A stretch of DNA of 64,000 nt from a virus, in IMG/VR virus record IMGVR_UViG_3300033145_003233, positions 483,944 through 547,943 of that record; one strand, written 5' to 3'. Every line of letters starts with the position of its first letter. Position 1 is the stretch's first letter. Below are positions 29,580 to 36,526 of the stretch, in pieces. A program made the position numbers and the translations under genes. The notes beneath the pieces are model-generated. The model was not told where the DNA came from and did not search any database. It saw nothing but the letters and a program-made list of their open reading frames with translations.

Positions 29580-30017
29580 TTATTCATCAGGGTCATTATC
29601 TTGAGGATCATACACTATTAAACTAACATTGCTGTTTTGAGTGCATTTAATAGAATGAAGACCGTACATAACAAATTTTACATCTTCTGGTTTATAGTGC
29701 TCCATTTGCTCTCTTACTACTTGCCAAAATTTTGTAGGAACATAAACGCTTTTTCCTTTTAATATCTTAGCTCTTAATGACAGAACATCGTATCCATATG
29801 CCTCCTTAAGATCATCAAGCCTTTCATCTATTTCATTACGATAAAAGAGGTCATTCCATCCATCAGCCAAATAAGAATTATCTAGAAATCTCTTTTGCTC
29901 TGACGGCAAACTCTTATATATGAGTTTTCTTTGCGCTCGAGACAAATATTTAGCATAGTACCAATATTCACTAAAACTATTAAAAACTGGCTTTTTTAAC
30001 ATTTTATATGCCTCCAT
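29580..30017 (-). CDS. 145-aa protein, unknown
   Basis: A soluble, Tyr-rich and helical N-terminal half ('YWYYAKYLSRAQRKLIYKSL') is followed by a compact alpha/beta half and an acidic end (D-P-Q-D-N-D-P-D-E). It follows the 93-aa gene by 4 bases in the same operon. I recognise no family. The real start may be Met 1 or Met 6 (ATG 30002). Confidence 0.6.
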   Translation of the reverse strand: MEAYKMLKKPVFNSFSEYWYYAKYLSRAQRKLIYKSLPSEQKRFLDNSYLADGWNDLFYRNEIDERLDDLKEAYGYDVLSLRAKILKGKSVYVPTKFWQVVREQMEHYKPEDVKFVMYGLHSIKCTQNSNVSLIVYDPQDNDPDE

Positions 30018-30021
30018 GAGA

Positions 30022-30303
30022 TTATAAATTTACTATCTCCATACAAACAGCATGATGAGTCACAAATGCCAAACAATCAACATTGTTTTCCTTCAAAAAA
30101 ACAATAAATTTATCTTGGATCTCTTTAATTTGTTCTGGTGAAGCTGGATCAGCAGAAGTGCCAACTCTTATATGAATAAATTTTCCCTCTAAATCTTTAA
30201 TCTTTGTAGTTTTAACAACTTTCTTATTTTGCTTTTTAGAAATTGTTTTCTTGGATTTACTTTTATTCATATTTTCTTTCCCTTTTTTTATTTCTTTACT
30301 CAT
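30022..30303 (-). CDS. 93-aa protein with Lys-rich N-terminus, unknown
   Basis: The first ~35 residues are almost all Lys/Ser/Thr/Asn, likely disordered and nucleic-acid-binding. A small alpha/beta domain follows ('FIHIRVGTSADPASPEQIKE' to 'VTHHAVCMEIVNL'). Start ATG 30303 is supported by AGGAG 8 bases upstream, overlapping the end of the previous gene. Function not recognised. Confidence 0.62.
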   Translation of the reverse strand: MSKEIKKGKENMNKSKSKKTISKKQNKKVVKTTKIKDLEGKFIHIRVGTSADPASPEQIKEIQDKFIVFLKENNVDCLAFVTHHAVCMEIVNL

Positions 30304-30604
30304 TGTTATTCTCCTTCATTTTTGTTTCAAATCTTGGAGGAACTACCTTAATATCTCCACGATCTAATAACCATGTATTCTTAGTATTTAACCTATCATT
30401 GCAATATTCAATAATCATCTTACTTTCTAATCTAATAGGCTTACCACTTAATAAAAACTCTATTAAACTGGGATTAAGATCTTTTGTCTCTTCAGTTACT
30501 CTAACAACCATCTCCCGAAGTATGGCTGACGGAATGAACATAAATTCAGCACCATTAAAGGCATAATTTAAAGCTATATTTTTTTCATGTTCTGTTAATC
30601 CCAC
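30296..30604 (-). CDS. 102-aa protein, unknown; first gene after bidirectional gap
   Basis: MGLTEHEKNIALNYAFNGAE begins the first minus-strand gene below the sigma-54/ncRNA gap. It is helical and neutral, without a recognised motif. A promoter-like CCGATACTTAAATA lies about 30-45 bases upstream. It heads a short coupled operon with the 93- and 145-aa genes. Confidence 0.62.
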   Translation of the reverse strand: MGLTEHEKNIALNYAFNGAEFMFIPSAILREMVVRVTEETKDLNPSLIEFLLSGKPIRLESKMIIEYCNDRLNTKNTWLLDRGDIKVVPPRFETKMKENNNE

Positions 30605-30630
30605 AATAAAGATCCCTTAAATTAATAATC

Positions 30631-30649
30631 TATTTAAGTATCGGCAAAA
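30631..30649 (-). promoter_or_regulatory. Promoter-like motif (GCCGATACTTAAATA)
   Basis: Minus-strand TTTTGCCGATACTTAAATAG, 27-45 bases before the 102-aa gene. It resembles TTTCCGATGCTTATAATG at 61912-61930. The CCGAT core and AT-rich box at the same spacing suggest the same promoter class. Confidence 0.45.
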
Positions 30650-30652
30650 TTG

Positions 30653-30689
30653 ACTGCCAAAAATGAATAAGATATGACATAATGGCAGT
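30653..30689. promoter_or_regulatory. Dyad ACTGCCA-N23-TGGCAGT upstream of sigma-54 promoter
   Basis: Seven-base perfect inverted arms (30653-30659 and 30683-30689) are centred near 30671, about 97 bases before the predicted +1 of the plus-strand RNA. That is the usual place for an enhancer-binding-protein site at sigma-54 promoters. It could instead be an operator for the divergent minus-strand operon. Confidence 0.5.
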
Positions 30690-30736
30690 TTCTATTTTTA
30701 TAAATCCTAGATTCTGCACGATTATATAAGATTTGG

Positions 30737-30760
30737 AACATTGGCACGAAAATTGCTAAT
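30737..30760 (+). promoter_or_regulatory. Sigma-54 (RpoN) consensus promoter
   Basis: The plus strand reads AACAT-TGGCACG-AAAA-TTGC-TAAT. TGGCACG is at 30742-30748 and TTGCT at 30753-30757. This fits the published consensus mrNrYTGGCACGNNNNTTGCWNNw at every specified base, including the -24 GG and -12 GC. It points away from the neighbouring minus-strand operon and towards the ncRNA and its terminator. Confidence 0.8.
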
Positions 30761-30767
30761 TACTAAG

Positions 30768-30858
30768 ATAGCAGAGAGCGCCAAATGTTACGTATCAAGC
30801 AAATGTATGCCAGTTGCGTCACCGGGAAGGCCATCTTAATTTATTAAGGTGGTCTTTT
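30768..30858 (+). ncRNA. Putative ~90-nt sigma-54-dependent small RNA
   Basis: The region from the sigma-54 promoter's predicted +1 (about 30768) to an intrinsic terminator (about 30858) contains no plausible ORF; the two ATGs open only very short frames. It is the only unit on the plus strand. It has a repeated CAAATGT (near 30783 and 30800), a TACGTA palindrome and a G+C richer patch (TCACCGGGAAGGCC) before the terminator stem. It ends exactly at the stop codon of the convergent 156-aa gene. I do not recognise a known RNA family. Likely a regulatory RNA acting on host or phage mRNA, inferred from promoter plus terminator. Confidence 0.65.
30829..30858 (+). terminator. Intrinsic terminator of plus-strand RNA
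   Basis: An 11-bp stem (30829-30839 with 30844-30854, two G-U wobbles) with loop TTTA is followed directly by TTTTCT. The T-tract is only on the plus-strand side; the minus-strand side runs into CTTCCCGG. The orientation is therefore clear. Confidence 0.87.
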
Positions 30859-31329
30859 CTACTCTACATTGGGATTATAATCTGGTTGCCTTTGGATGTT
30901 ATTATCTTCTTCAGACATTTCTATATCTGATACTATCTGTGCTTCATGAAAAGATCCAATAGCATCTAAAATATTACGATCTGAAATAACGCTTTTTGTG
31001 GCATAATCTTTAGCATATAAAATTCTAATATTAGAAGCCATTCTATTAGTATAATCATAATCATACCTATATGAAATCCAGATAGTAGTAGAAGCAGGTC
31101 TTTTACTAAAAGTTTCTGGAAGAGGAGATCCGCCCGATGAAAACCACCTACTAAATTTCTGCCAATCAACAGCTATTTCAGATTCTCCCTGTTGATTAGA
31201 TGAGCCACCTAATTCAGGACCAGCAGGAGGAATATCTCTTTCAGTCATTTGACCAGGAAGATTAGCATCTCCAACAGGCATTTCTTGGGCTTCTTTCTTA
31301 AGATGTTTAATAGTCTTTATCTCTTTCAT
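30859..31329 (-). CDS. 156-aa protein, unknown
   Basis: The frame is open further upstream, but those codons run through the terminator of the previous gene, so I take ATG 31329 (MKEIKTIKHLKKEAQEMPVG). The ribosome site is weak. A Gly/Pro/Gln-rich linker (residues ~20-50) joins to a domain with 'VDWQKFSRWFSSGG' and 'TTIWISYRYDYDYTNRMAS', and the end is acidic. I recognise no family. It ends base-to-base against the terminator of the convergent small RNA. Confidence 0.62.
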   Translation of the reverse strand: MKEIKTIKHLKKEAQEMPVGDANLPGQMTERDIPPAGPELGGSSNQQGESEIAVDWQKFSRWFSSGGSPLPETFSKRPASTTIWISYRYDYDYTNRMASNIRILYAKDYATKSVISDRNILDAIGSFHEAQIVSDIEMSEEDNNIQRQPDYNPNVE

Positions 31330-31369
31330 TACTATACCATTATAGATATTTTTCTTTTTTCCTGCAAAT

Positions 31370-31400
31370 AAAAAATAAGCCACACAGAAAACCATGTGGC
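31370..31400 (-). terminator. Intrinsic terminator after outer-membrane protein gene
   Basis: Minus-strand GCCACA(T)...TGTGTGGC hairpin (31379-31400) followed by TTATTTTTTATTT. It lies 33 bases after the stop of the beta-barrel gene, isolating that gene as its own expression unit. Confidence 0.87.
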
Positions 31401-31433
31401 CTATTTCAGGATAGAGCAAATTCCTACTATTTT

Positions 31434-32417
31434 TTAAAAGTTATAACGAATAGTGATTCCTGTCCATACTTCTGCATCAGAATTCCCATCTCCAGCAAGA
31501 GTGTCATCTAGGTAATAGATGTAATTCACAGAAGGAGTAACAATAATACCGCTAGCCAGCTCCATATCAAACAATACACCAACAGTAACATCTGTAAACT
31601 TATTTTCACTACTCTCGAAACCTTCACTATAATTCAATCTTAAATATATATCAGTCAGCCACTTTTCAGTTAATGGCCTATAATAATCAAGACCTCCAGT
31701 GAAAACAGTTCCATCATATTCATTAACATTATTTCCCTGATCGTCCAATTTTAAATTCCATACTTTACCCACATAAAAACTTGGAACTAATGTCCCTTTT
31801 CCTTCAAAAACAAACAAATTTGGGAAAGCCAATCCCACTCCAAACTCTTGACCATCATCTCCGTCCTCAGCATTAGTTAAATCATAATAAATCTCAGAAA
31901 TAGAAAGCTGAACTTGATGTTTTTCTCCCTCAAATATATTTTGGACATAATAAACTTTATAATTATTTTGCTTAGCCTTCTCTGATCCTTCCCTCTTCGT
32001 TCCCATAGGAGACCAATTCATAATATCCAGATAAAGCTGTCCAGGAAGCTCAGTAATCTTAGGAATTCTATAATTCACACCATATCCCACAGCCCCCTTG
32101 TCATCAAACCAATCTTGACCATACCACTTATGTTTCGATTTAAACACAGTTCTAGCAGTAACCTCGGAATCCCCTAAATACTGACCGAGATCTATCCCGA
32201 AAACATTATTCCTTACTTTAGGAGTATGCATCAGATCAATATTCGGAATAGTAGGGATATTAGGCACTATTGACAGAGTATCGAAATTGAAAAACGAAGA
32301 TGGGATCACTGGAACAACTGGAATAGAAGGCTCCGGCTCTGGAACTTCTTGTGCCATTACGGGCACAAAAAACAACAACACACACAGAAAAGTAATTAAT
32401 AACATACCTTTTCTCAT
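31434..32417 (-). CDS. Outer-membrane beta-barrel protein with signal peptide (327 aa)
   Basis: The N-terminus is a classical Sec signal: MRKG, then a hydrophobic core (LLITFLCVLLFFVPVMA), with likely cleavage after V-M-A before Q-E. A Pro-rich linker follows, then alternating-pattern strands ('YGVNYRIPKI', 'GQLYLDIMNW', 'VQLSISEIYYDL', 'FVPSFYVGKVW'). The last residues, W-T-G-I-T-I-R-Y-N-F, end in Phe, the BAM beta-signal of diderm outer-membrane proteins. The family looks like MipA/OmpV- or nucleoside-channel-sized barrels, but I cannot name it. A phage-borne barrel could alter the host surface and block superinfection. It has its own terminator. Confidence 0.85.
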   Translation of the reverse strand: MRKGMLLITFLCVLLFFVPVMAQEVPEPEPSIPVVPVIPSSFFNFDTLSIVPNIPTIPNIDLMHTPKVRNNVFGIDLGQYLGDSEVTARTVFKSKHKWYGQDWFDDKGAVGYGVNYRIPKITELPGQLYLDIMNWSPMGTKREGSEKAKQNNYKVYYVQNIFEGEKHQVQLSISEIYYDLTNAEDGDDGQEFGVGLAFPNLFVFEGKGTLVPSFYVGKVWNLKLDDQGNNVNEYDGTVFTGGLDYYRPLTEKWLTDIYLRLNYSEGFESSENKFTDVTVGVLFDMELASGIIVTPSVNYIYYLDDTLAGDGNSDAEVWTGITIRYNF

Positions 32418-32452
32418 AACTTTCTCCTTTTAAACTAACATTTAAAATACTT

Positions 32453-32701
32453 TCAACTTGAATTATTCGTCATATTTTGTTGTTTTTCTTTATTAGAAAA
32501 ATTCTTTAATGCTTTATTAACTGCTTTATAGTTTCTATATCGTAATAATGTTCTTATTTTTTCCATCCAATAAGGGCTAACATTATAATAAGTATAAGTC
32601 GGCCCTCCATTAAAAGAAATGCCCAGCTCCCCAGCTTGATCATAAGAAGTAATAACTATGGGAGCAGGCCTATATTGTTGGGATATCTTATACCAATTCA
32701 C
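32453..32701 (-). CDS. KTSC-domain protein (82 aa)
   Basis: MNWYKISQ, then 'ELGISFNGGPTYTYYNVSP', then a helix with 'NKALKNFS' matches the KTSC layout: a small beta-rich domain with an aromatic Y-x-Y-x-x-V-P element followed by a helix. KTSC domains occur in phage and lysyl-tRNA-synthetase-associated proteins, and their function is not well known. Its stop overlaps the transmembrane gene's start region, so it is part of the same operon. The C-terminal tail is polar and Asn/Gln-rich. Confidence 0.7.
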   Translation of the reverse strand: MNWYKISQQYRPAPIVITSYDQAGELGISFNGGPTYTYYNVSPYWMEKIRTLLRYRNYKAVNKALKNFSNKEKQQNMTNNSS

Positions 32702-33075
32702 TACTTAGCCATCCTTCTTTCTTCATATCTTTTTCCCTTTACCTGTCTTTCTATTACTAATTCAGATAACCTAGCTTCTGCTTGTTTTAATGCCTCTTTT
32801 TCCATAGGGGTAGGCGGAGCAGGTTCTTTCTTTTGCTCAAAAACCTGATAATTCTTCATTTGTTGAATATGTTGCTGTTGCTGAAAAACCCGATCATCAG
32901 AAATAGCCATATCCACTCTTTCATTAATCAATTCGTCATTCTCTACCCTAACTTTAACCTCTTCTTTAACTTCAGCATCTTTAGCAAAATATTTTTCAAT
33001 AGCAAATAAGGTTCCACCAATAGTTATAATACCAATAATAAGGCCAACTACTATTTGCACTTTACCTAACTTCAT
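32701..33075 (-). CDS. Single-pass membrane protein with coiled coil (124 aa)
   Basis: A short N-terminal cytoplasmic stretch (MKLGKVQ) is followed by one transmembrane helix (residues ~8-27, I-V-V-G-L-I-I-G-I-I-T-I-G-G). A long charged, Gln-rich helical tail ends in K-R-Y-E-E-R-R-M-A-K. The topology (one anchor plus an extended coiled-coil domain) is that of an inner-membrane spanin or a holin-associated protein, but no lysin lies next to it. The function remains uncertain. Confidence 0.65.
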   Translation of the reverse strand: MKLGKVQIVVGLIIGIITIGGTLFAIEKYFAKDAEVKEEVKVRVENDELINERVDMAISDDRVFQQQQHIQQMKNYQVFEQKKEPAPPTPMEKEALKQAEARLSELVIERQVKGKRYEERRMAK

Positions 33076-33141
33076 ATTTCTATCCCTCCAAAATAAATTT
33101 ATACTGATATATATTGAGAAATAGGATTGAAAAACCTCTTA

Positions 33142-33387
33142 TTATCTTGCGTGGAAATGATAATGTTCAGGGATTGCCCTTCTTTTAAAATCCAACTCGG
33201 CATCAGGGAAATACTCTTTGGCATGATCCACCATAACTTCAACTTCTTCTTCAGTAGGAAATACATGACTTTTCCATACATACATAGGAACTTCGCACTT
33301 CATACAATCCATCACGACAAAATCATCTTCTTCAAAATGCCATGTGGTTACTTTTTCTAACTTACATAATCTACATTCTTTAGCCAT
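33142..33387 (-). CDS. 81-aa metal-binding protein (two Cys pairs, HxHxH end)
   Basis: C-R-L-C at residues 5-8 and C-M-K-C at 28-31 form a likely zinc ribbon. The protein ends E-H-Y-H-F-H-A-R, a His cluster resembling the HIT-type H-x-H-x-H. In similar short phage and archaeal proteins this combination occurs in HIT-like families, although the typical alpha+beta core is shortened here. Its start overlaps the stop of the tagged 62-aa gene (TAATG), implying coupling. Confidence 0.62.
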   Translation of the reverse strand: MAKECRLCKLEKVTTWHFEEDDFVVMDCMKCEVPMYVWKSHVFPTEEEVEVMVDHAKEYFPDAELDFKRRAIPEHYHFHAR

Positions 33388-33575
33388 TACAAATCCAATA
33401 TATCTAATCTATTGAGAGGCTTGGGTTTTCGTCCTCTTTTTTTCTTTTTAGATAAAACTATTTTACCATCTTTAACGGTAATCTTAAAGTCCTTCTCTAA
33501 TTCTTTCAAATCTGGAAGAGAATTAAGCATATTTTTCAACAACTTATTCCTCTCTTCTGTAAACTCAAAACCCAC
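33387..33575 (-). CDS. 62-aa protein with AT-hook-like basic patch and C-terminal tag
   Basis: Starts at GTG 33575 with AGGA upstream. The N-terminal half is a charged helix; a beta element (F-K-I-T-V-K-D-G-K-I-V-L) leads to K-K-K-K-R-G-R-K-P-K-P, an AT-hook-like DNA-binding patch. It ends L-N-R-L-D-I-L-D-L, a variant of the shared tag. A DNA-binding protein with a docking tail is the natural reading (inference). Confidence 0.7.
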   Translation of the reverse strand: MGFEFTEERNKLLKNMLNSLPDLKELEKDFKITVKDGKIVLSKKKKRGRKPKPLNRLDILDL

Positions 33576-33583
33576 TATAAATC

Positions 33584-34171
33584 CTATAACAATTTTTCAT
33601 ATTCTACAAAATTATGATCATCAAAGCAAACTATTTGGACCAAATCTATATAAGTATATACATGACTATTAAAAAAATTCCAAAAAGCATTAATTGCTAC
33701 TTCTGCGGCAACATCTTTTGGAAAACAATACGCTCCTGTAGAGATACAAGGAAATGCTATAGATTTTAATCCCTGAAGCTCTGCTAATAACAAACAACTT
33801 TTATAACAGTTTTCTAGCATCTCTTTTTTTATTTCGGGAGAAACACCATCAGTCCAAACAGGCCCAACGGTATGAATTATATATTTAGAAGGCATATTAT
33901 AAGCCCCAGTAATCCTGGCCTCTCCTTGAGGGCATCCATATAAATTAAGACATTCTCCCAGAAGTTTTTGCCCAGAAGCCTGATGCATAGCTCCATCAAC
34001 TCCTCCTCCACCTGTTAAATCATCATGCGCAGCATTTACTACTGCATCTACTTCCAATTGAGTTATGTCCCCCCGAATTAACTCGATATCAACATATGGA
34101 GTCTTTTCATTAGTTTCTCTCTCCATCATACTTACTTCTAAATCTTTACTAATTTCTTCCATGTCAGACAT
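33584..34171 (-). CDS. Macro domain protein (ADP-ribose / OAADPr binding), 195 aa
   Basis: Residues ~25-185 contain the macro signature: I-R-G-D-I-T, then V-D-A-V-V-N-A-A-H, then the Gly-rich L-T-G-G-G-G-V-D-G-A-M, and later C-I-S-T-G-A-Y-C-F-P. This is the MacroD/YmdB-like arrangement that binds ADP-ribose and removes O-acetyl or protein-linked ADP-ribose. Possible roles are recycling NAD metabolites or cancelling host ADP-ribosylation or NAD-derived immune signals. It sits among tagged small genes but has no tag itself. Confidence 0.92.
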   Translation of the reverse strand: MSDMEEISKDLEVSMMERETNEKTPYVDIELIRGDITQLEVDAVVNAAHDDLTGGGGVDGAMHQASGQKLLGECLNLYGCPQGEARITGAYNMPSKYIIHTVGPVWTDGVSPEIKKEMLENCYKSCLLLAELQGLKSIAFPCISTGAYCFPKDVAAEVAINAFWNFFNSHVYTYIDLVQIVCFDDHNFVEYEKLL

Positions 34172-34192
34172 AACTTTCTCCCAATCTATAAT

Positions 34193-34471
34193 CTATGTAA
34201 CTGATTCTCGTAATAAGCTATCTTCCTCTGCCTGTCCGTTTCTATCATCTCCTCCTTCTCCATCTGATTTAGATTCCTCAATGCTTCCTTGAACACTTTC
34301 CTCCTCTGTTTTTTCTCTTTCCTGGCTTTTCTTATCGTAGTCATCGATTGCTCTCCTCACTTTTTGTTCTCTATCGATTATTTCGCTCATTTCTTTTAAA
34401 CAACAATGTTTGTACTTGCGGTCACTACCACAAGGACATTTCTCATTTCTCCCTATCTTATTCTTACTCAT
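34193..34471 (-). CDS. SEC-C motif zinc protein (92 aa)
   Basis: The N-terminal G-R-N-E-K-C-P-C-G-S-D-R-K-Y-K-H-C-C is the SEC-C motif found at the SecA C-terminus (Cys ligands C-x-C and C-C), which binds zinc and, in SecA, SecB and ribosomes. The remaining ~65 residues are acidic, Ser/Glu-rich and probably disordered. The family is mainly an adaptor, so this could recruit a chaperone or ribosome. Confidence 0.88.
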   Translation of the reverse strand: MSKNKIGRNEKCPCGSDRKYKHCCLKEMSEIIDREQKVRRAIDDYDKKSQEREKTEEESVQGSIEESKSDGEGGDDRNGQAEEDSLLRESVT

Positions 34472-34480
34472 TTCCCCCCC

Positions 34481-34768
34481 CTATAAATCCAATATTTCGT
34501 ACCTGCTTACTACCTTAGATGATTTTTTGTGAGAACCTCTTTTATTAAGAGATGGACAGACAGAAGATATAGTCGGGATAGACTCCTTATTGCGTCTCCT
34601 AGCAAGAATCTTTTTTATCCTGTCAGGATCTGCAATGGCCTTATAGGTTTTAGTAGGTCTACCCCGATATATCGCTGGCTCAAATAATCTATCATCCCAA
34701 ATATAAAATTTAGAATGAGGAGTTACTCTTTCTCCCTGCTCGCTTATTATTTCCGCCGAAACTCTCAT
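34481..34768 (-). CDS. 95-aa basic protein with C-terminal SRYEILDL tag
   Basis: A small N-terminal domain ('ISEQGERVTPHSKFYIWDD') is followed by an Arg/Lys-rich part and the end K-V-V-S-R-Y-E-I-L-D-L. Only the last ~8 residues resemble the other tagged proteins. It overlaps no neighbour and lies 14 bases after the acidic 139-aa gene. No catalytic motif is visible. Confidence 0.7.
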   Translation of the reverse strand: MRVSAEIISEQGERVTPHSKFYIWDDRLFEPAIYRGRPTKTYKAIADPDRIKKILARRRNKESIPTISSVCPSLNKRGSHKKSSKVVSRYEILDL

Positions 34769-34782
34769 ATAAATATTATCGG

Positions 34783-35202
34783 CTAGAAATCTCCTCCACC
34801 ACTATCGAAATCGCTGCTACCATAATCACTGCTGCTGCCACTGTCAGTATCGCTACTGCCAAAGTCGCTGCTATCGGATGTAATTTCCTCTACAGCTACG
34901 GCTGATTCAGCTTCAACTGCCTCAGGCTCCACTTCTTCAAACGTCAACTCCATCATTTCATCTACAGACTCATCAAATTCCGACATAACTTCCTCATCTA
35001 ATAGAAGTAAATACAGAACGACTAGTTCTACATCAAGGATATCATCATCGTAATCATAAATATCTACACTAGTGCGTGTAGGATATTTTTTACGAAGTTC
35101 TTTTAACCTTTTTACCTTTTCTTCTTTCGACAAGTTTTTCAACTCTTTTTCCTGCTCTGCAATGCTCTTCGCATTCTTCTCTTTTCTACTAAATCCTAAC
35201 AT
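34783..35202 (-). CDS. 139-aa protein with acidic, Ser/Gly/Asp-rich tail
   Basis: A charged helical N-terminus (K-E-L-K-N-L-S-K-E-E-K-V-K-R-L-K-E-L) and a short hydrophobic segment (D-V-E-L-V-V-L-Y-L-L-L-L-D-E) are followed by a Glu-rich and then Ser-Asp-Gly tail ending 'D-S-G-G-G-D-F'. Such Gly/Ser/Asp/Phe ends occur in TPM/YgcG-type membrane proteins and in phage scaffolding proteins. The middle is too short for a confident membrane anchor. Function unknown. Confidence 0.6.
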   Translation of the reverse strand: MLGFSRKEKNAKSIAEQEKELKNLSKEEKVKRLKELRKKYPTRTSVDIYDYDDDILDVELVVLYLLLLDEEVMSEFDESVDEMMELTFEEVEPEAVEAESAVAVEEITSDSSDFGSSDTDSGSSSDYGSSDFDSGGGDF

Positions 35203-35249
35203 AACTTCTTTCCTTTCTTCAAAAATGTATTACTAGAAAACAACAATTT

Positions 35250-36182
35250 TTACCCTAAAATATTACAAATTTTGTCAATTTGTATCTTATGGGTCTTTAT
35301 TAATTTCTTTGCTTCTAACTTGAGATTATCAATATTCCCTTTTGTAACATTATCCATATCATCTGAAGCCACAACAAGACTTGTTTGTAATCTTATAAAA
35401 GAATCTCCAAGAATTTGTTTCATCTGATAATCTACAACATCACTAGCCCCATCAAACATGCAACTCAACAAAGGAACCGTCCATCCAACAAGACCCCAAT
35501 CCTTAGCCTCTGAATAAGAAATAGATCTTGTTAATTCTCCAGTCCCTAAAGACACAACAAAAATTTCTTTTTCATCAGGAAATAATCTTTTACATTCAGC
35601 ATACGCAGATACAGCTGGATTATTTACAAATACCCCACCATCAATCAAAACCCTTGTACCGCTACCCACTTGGATAGATGCTGGTTCAAAATACGTTGGA
35701 GCAGCCGAAGTAGCTCTTGCTACAAGTCTCATTTCTGTAGTATTCCACTCATCTCTCCAACTCTTAAAGAAATAAGGCTCTCTATTCTGTATATCATAAC
35801 TAGTTATCAACACATTTTTCAACGAAGCTCCCAAAGGCTCATTTTTAAAATATTCTTTAAGAACTTTTTCTAAACCTTTCTCAGAATATTTCTCATTACC
35901 CAAACCTCCTATTGAAGAGAACCCCTTCCAAAGAGAACGTGGGAAAATCTCTTTTCCTTTTTTCTCATACAGTTCAGCAAAATCCTGAGCAGTATATTTA
36001 GAGCCTCCATTGCCATCGTTGTGGGACATACCCAACGCTATTATCCCACCAGTTGAAGTCCCAGCTAAAAAATCAAATAATTTAGCGACACTCTTCCCTG
36101 TTCTTTTTTCAATCTCAGCCAATATTAATGCTGGGATGATTCCTCTAATCCCACCACCATCTATAGATAAAACACATTTCAT
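35250..36182 (-). CDS. Patatin-like phospholipase (310 aa)
   Basis: It carries the complete catalytic set: oxyanion loop G-G-G-I-R-G (residues 9-14), nucleophile elbow G-T-S-T-G-G with Ser43, and the dyad Asp in D-G-G (Asp181). The length and arrangement match bacterial CapV/VipD-like patatins that hydrolyse membrane phospholipids. No membrane segment or signal is seen, so it should act inside the cell. It could aid lysis or act as an anti-host or superinfection-abortive effector. A good ribosome site (GGGGGAG) precedes ATG 36182, immediately downstream of a tag-coding relic. Confidence 0.93.
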   Translation of the reverse strand: MKCVLSIDGGGIRGIIPALILAEIEKRTGKSVAKLFDFLAGTSTGGIIALGMSHNDGNGGSKYTAQDFAELYEKKGKEIFPRSLWKGFSSIGGLGNEKYSEKGLEKVLKEYFKNEPLGASLKNVLITSYDIQNREPYFFKSWRDEWNTTEMRLVARATSAAPTYFEPASIQVGSGTRVLIDGGVFVNNPAVSAYAECKRLFPDEKEIFVVSLGTGELTRSISYSEAKDWGLVGWTVPLLSCMFDGASDVVDYQMKQILGDSFIRLQTSLVVASDDMDNVTKGNIDNLKLEAKKLIKTHKIQIDKICNILG

Positions 36183-36193
36183 TATTACTCCCC

Positions 36194-36256
36194 CTAAATA
36201 TCCAAAATATCAAATCTATCTATGTTATCTATTACCGTCTCCTTAAAATCTTTCCT
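36194..36256 (-). pseudogene. Relic encoding DNIDRFDILDI, a tag remnant without a start codon
   Basis: Between the 85-aa gene and patatin, one minus-strand frame runs 20 codons from a TAG to a TAG and ends D-N-I-D-R-F-D-I-L-D-I. It has no ATG, GTG or TTG start. It keeps the shared tag with the last Leu changed to Ile. It is out of frame with the 85-aa gene, so it looks like a leftover 3' end of a lost tagged gene. Confidence 0.6.
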
Positions 36257-36260
36257 CTAA

Positions 36261-36518
36261 TCATTTCTCCTCGTTGAAAGCATCTTTATAAGATTTGTCT
36301 GTTAAAAAATGACAAGCTCCAGCTCTAAATTTCATTCTCTTATAATTATCGATAAGAGGTAAAATGGTTAAAATCGCCCCCAATTTTTTCCAGTTAGACC
36401 ACCCAAACATAGAATCATAGGTTGACCACCACTTATTATTAACACCAAACCTGTTGGTTCTAAAAATAAGATGGACGCCTATTTTCCAATTCTTAACAAA
36501 ATATCTAATTCTCCCCAT
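36261..36518 (-). CDS. 85-aa basic aromatic protein, unknown
   Basis: MGRIRYFVKNWKIGVHLIFR is basic and Trp-rich (W-W-S-T, G-W-S-N-W-K-K), with one hydrophobic run (L-G-A-I-L-T-I-L-P-L-I) too short for a sure membrane helix. It could be a peripheral membrane or DNA-binding protein. It is in the operon with the 97-aa membrane protein, 8 bases apart, and directly upstream of the tag relic. Confidence 0.6.
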   Translation of the reverse strand: MGRIRYFVKNWKIGVHLIFRTNRFGVNNKWWSTYDSMFGWSNWKKLGAILTILPLIDNYKRMKFRAGACHFLTDKSYKDAFNEEK

Positions 36519-36526
36519 TTACAAAT

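Noticed and set aside
34776-34780. CCGAT near 34776 as another promoter motif
   Set aside because: It lies only a few bases before the start codon at 34768 and overlaps the end of the previous gene, so a promoter there is unlikely.
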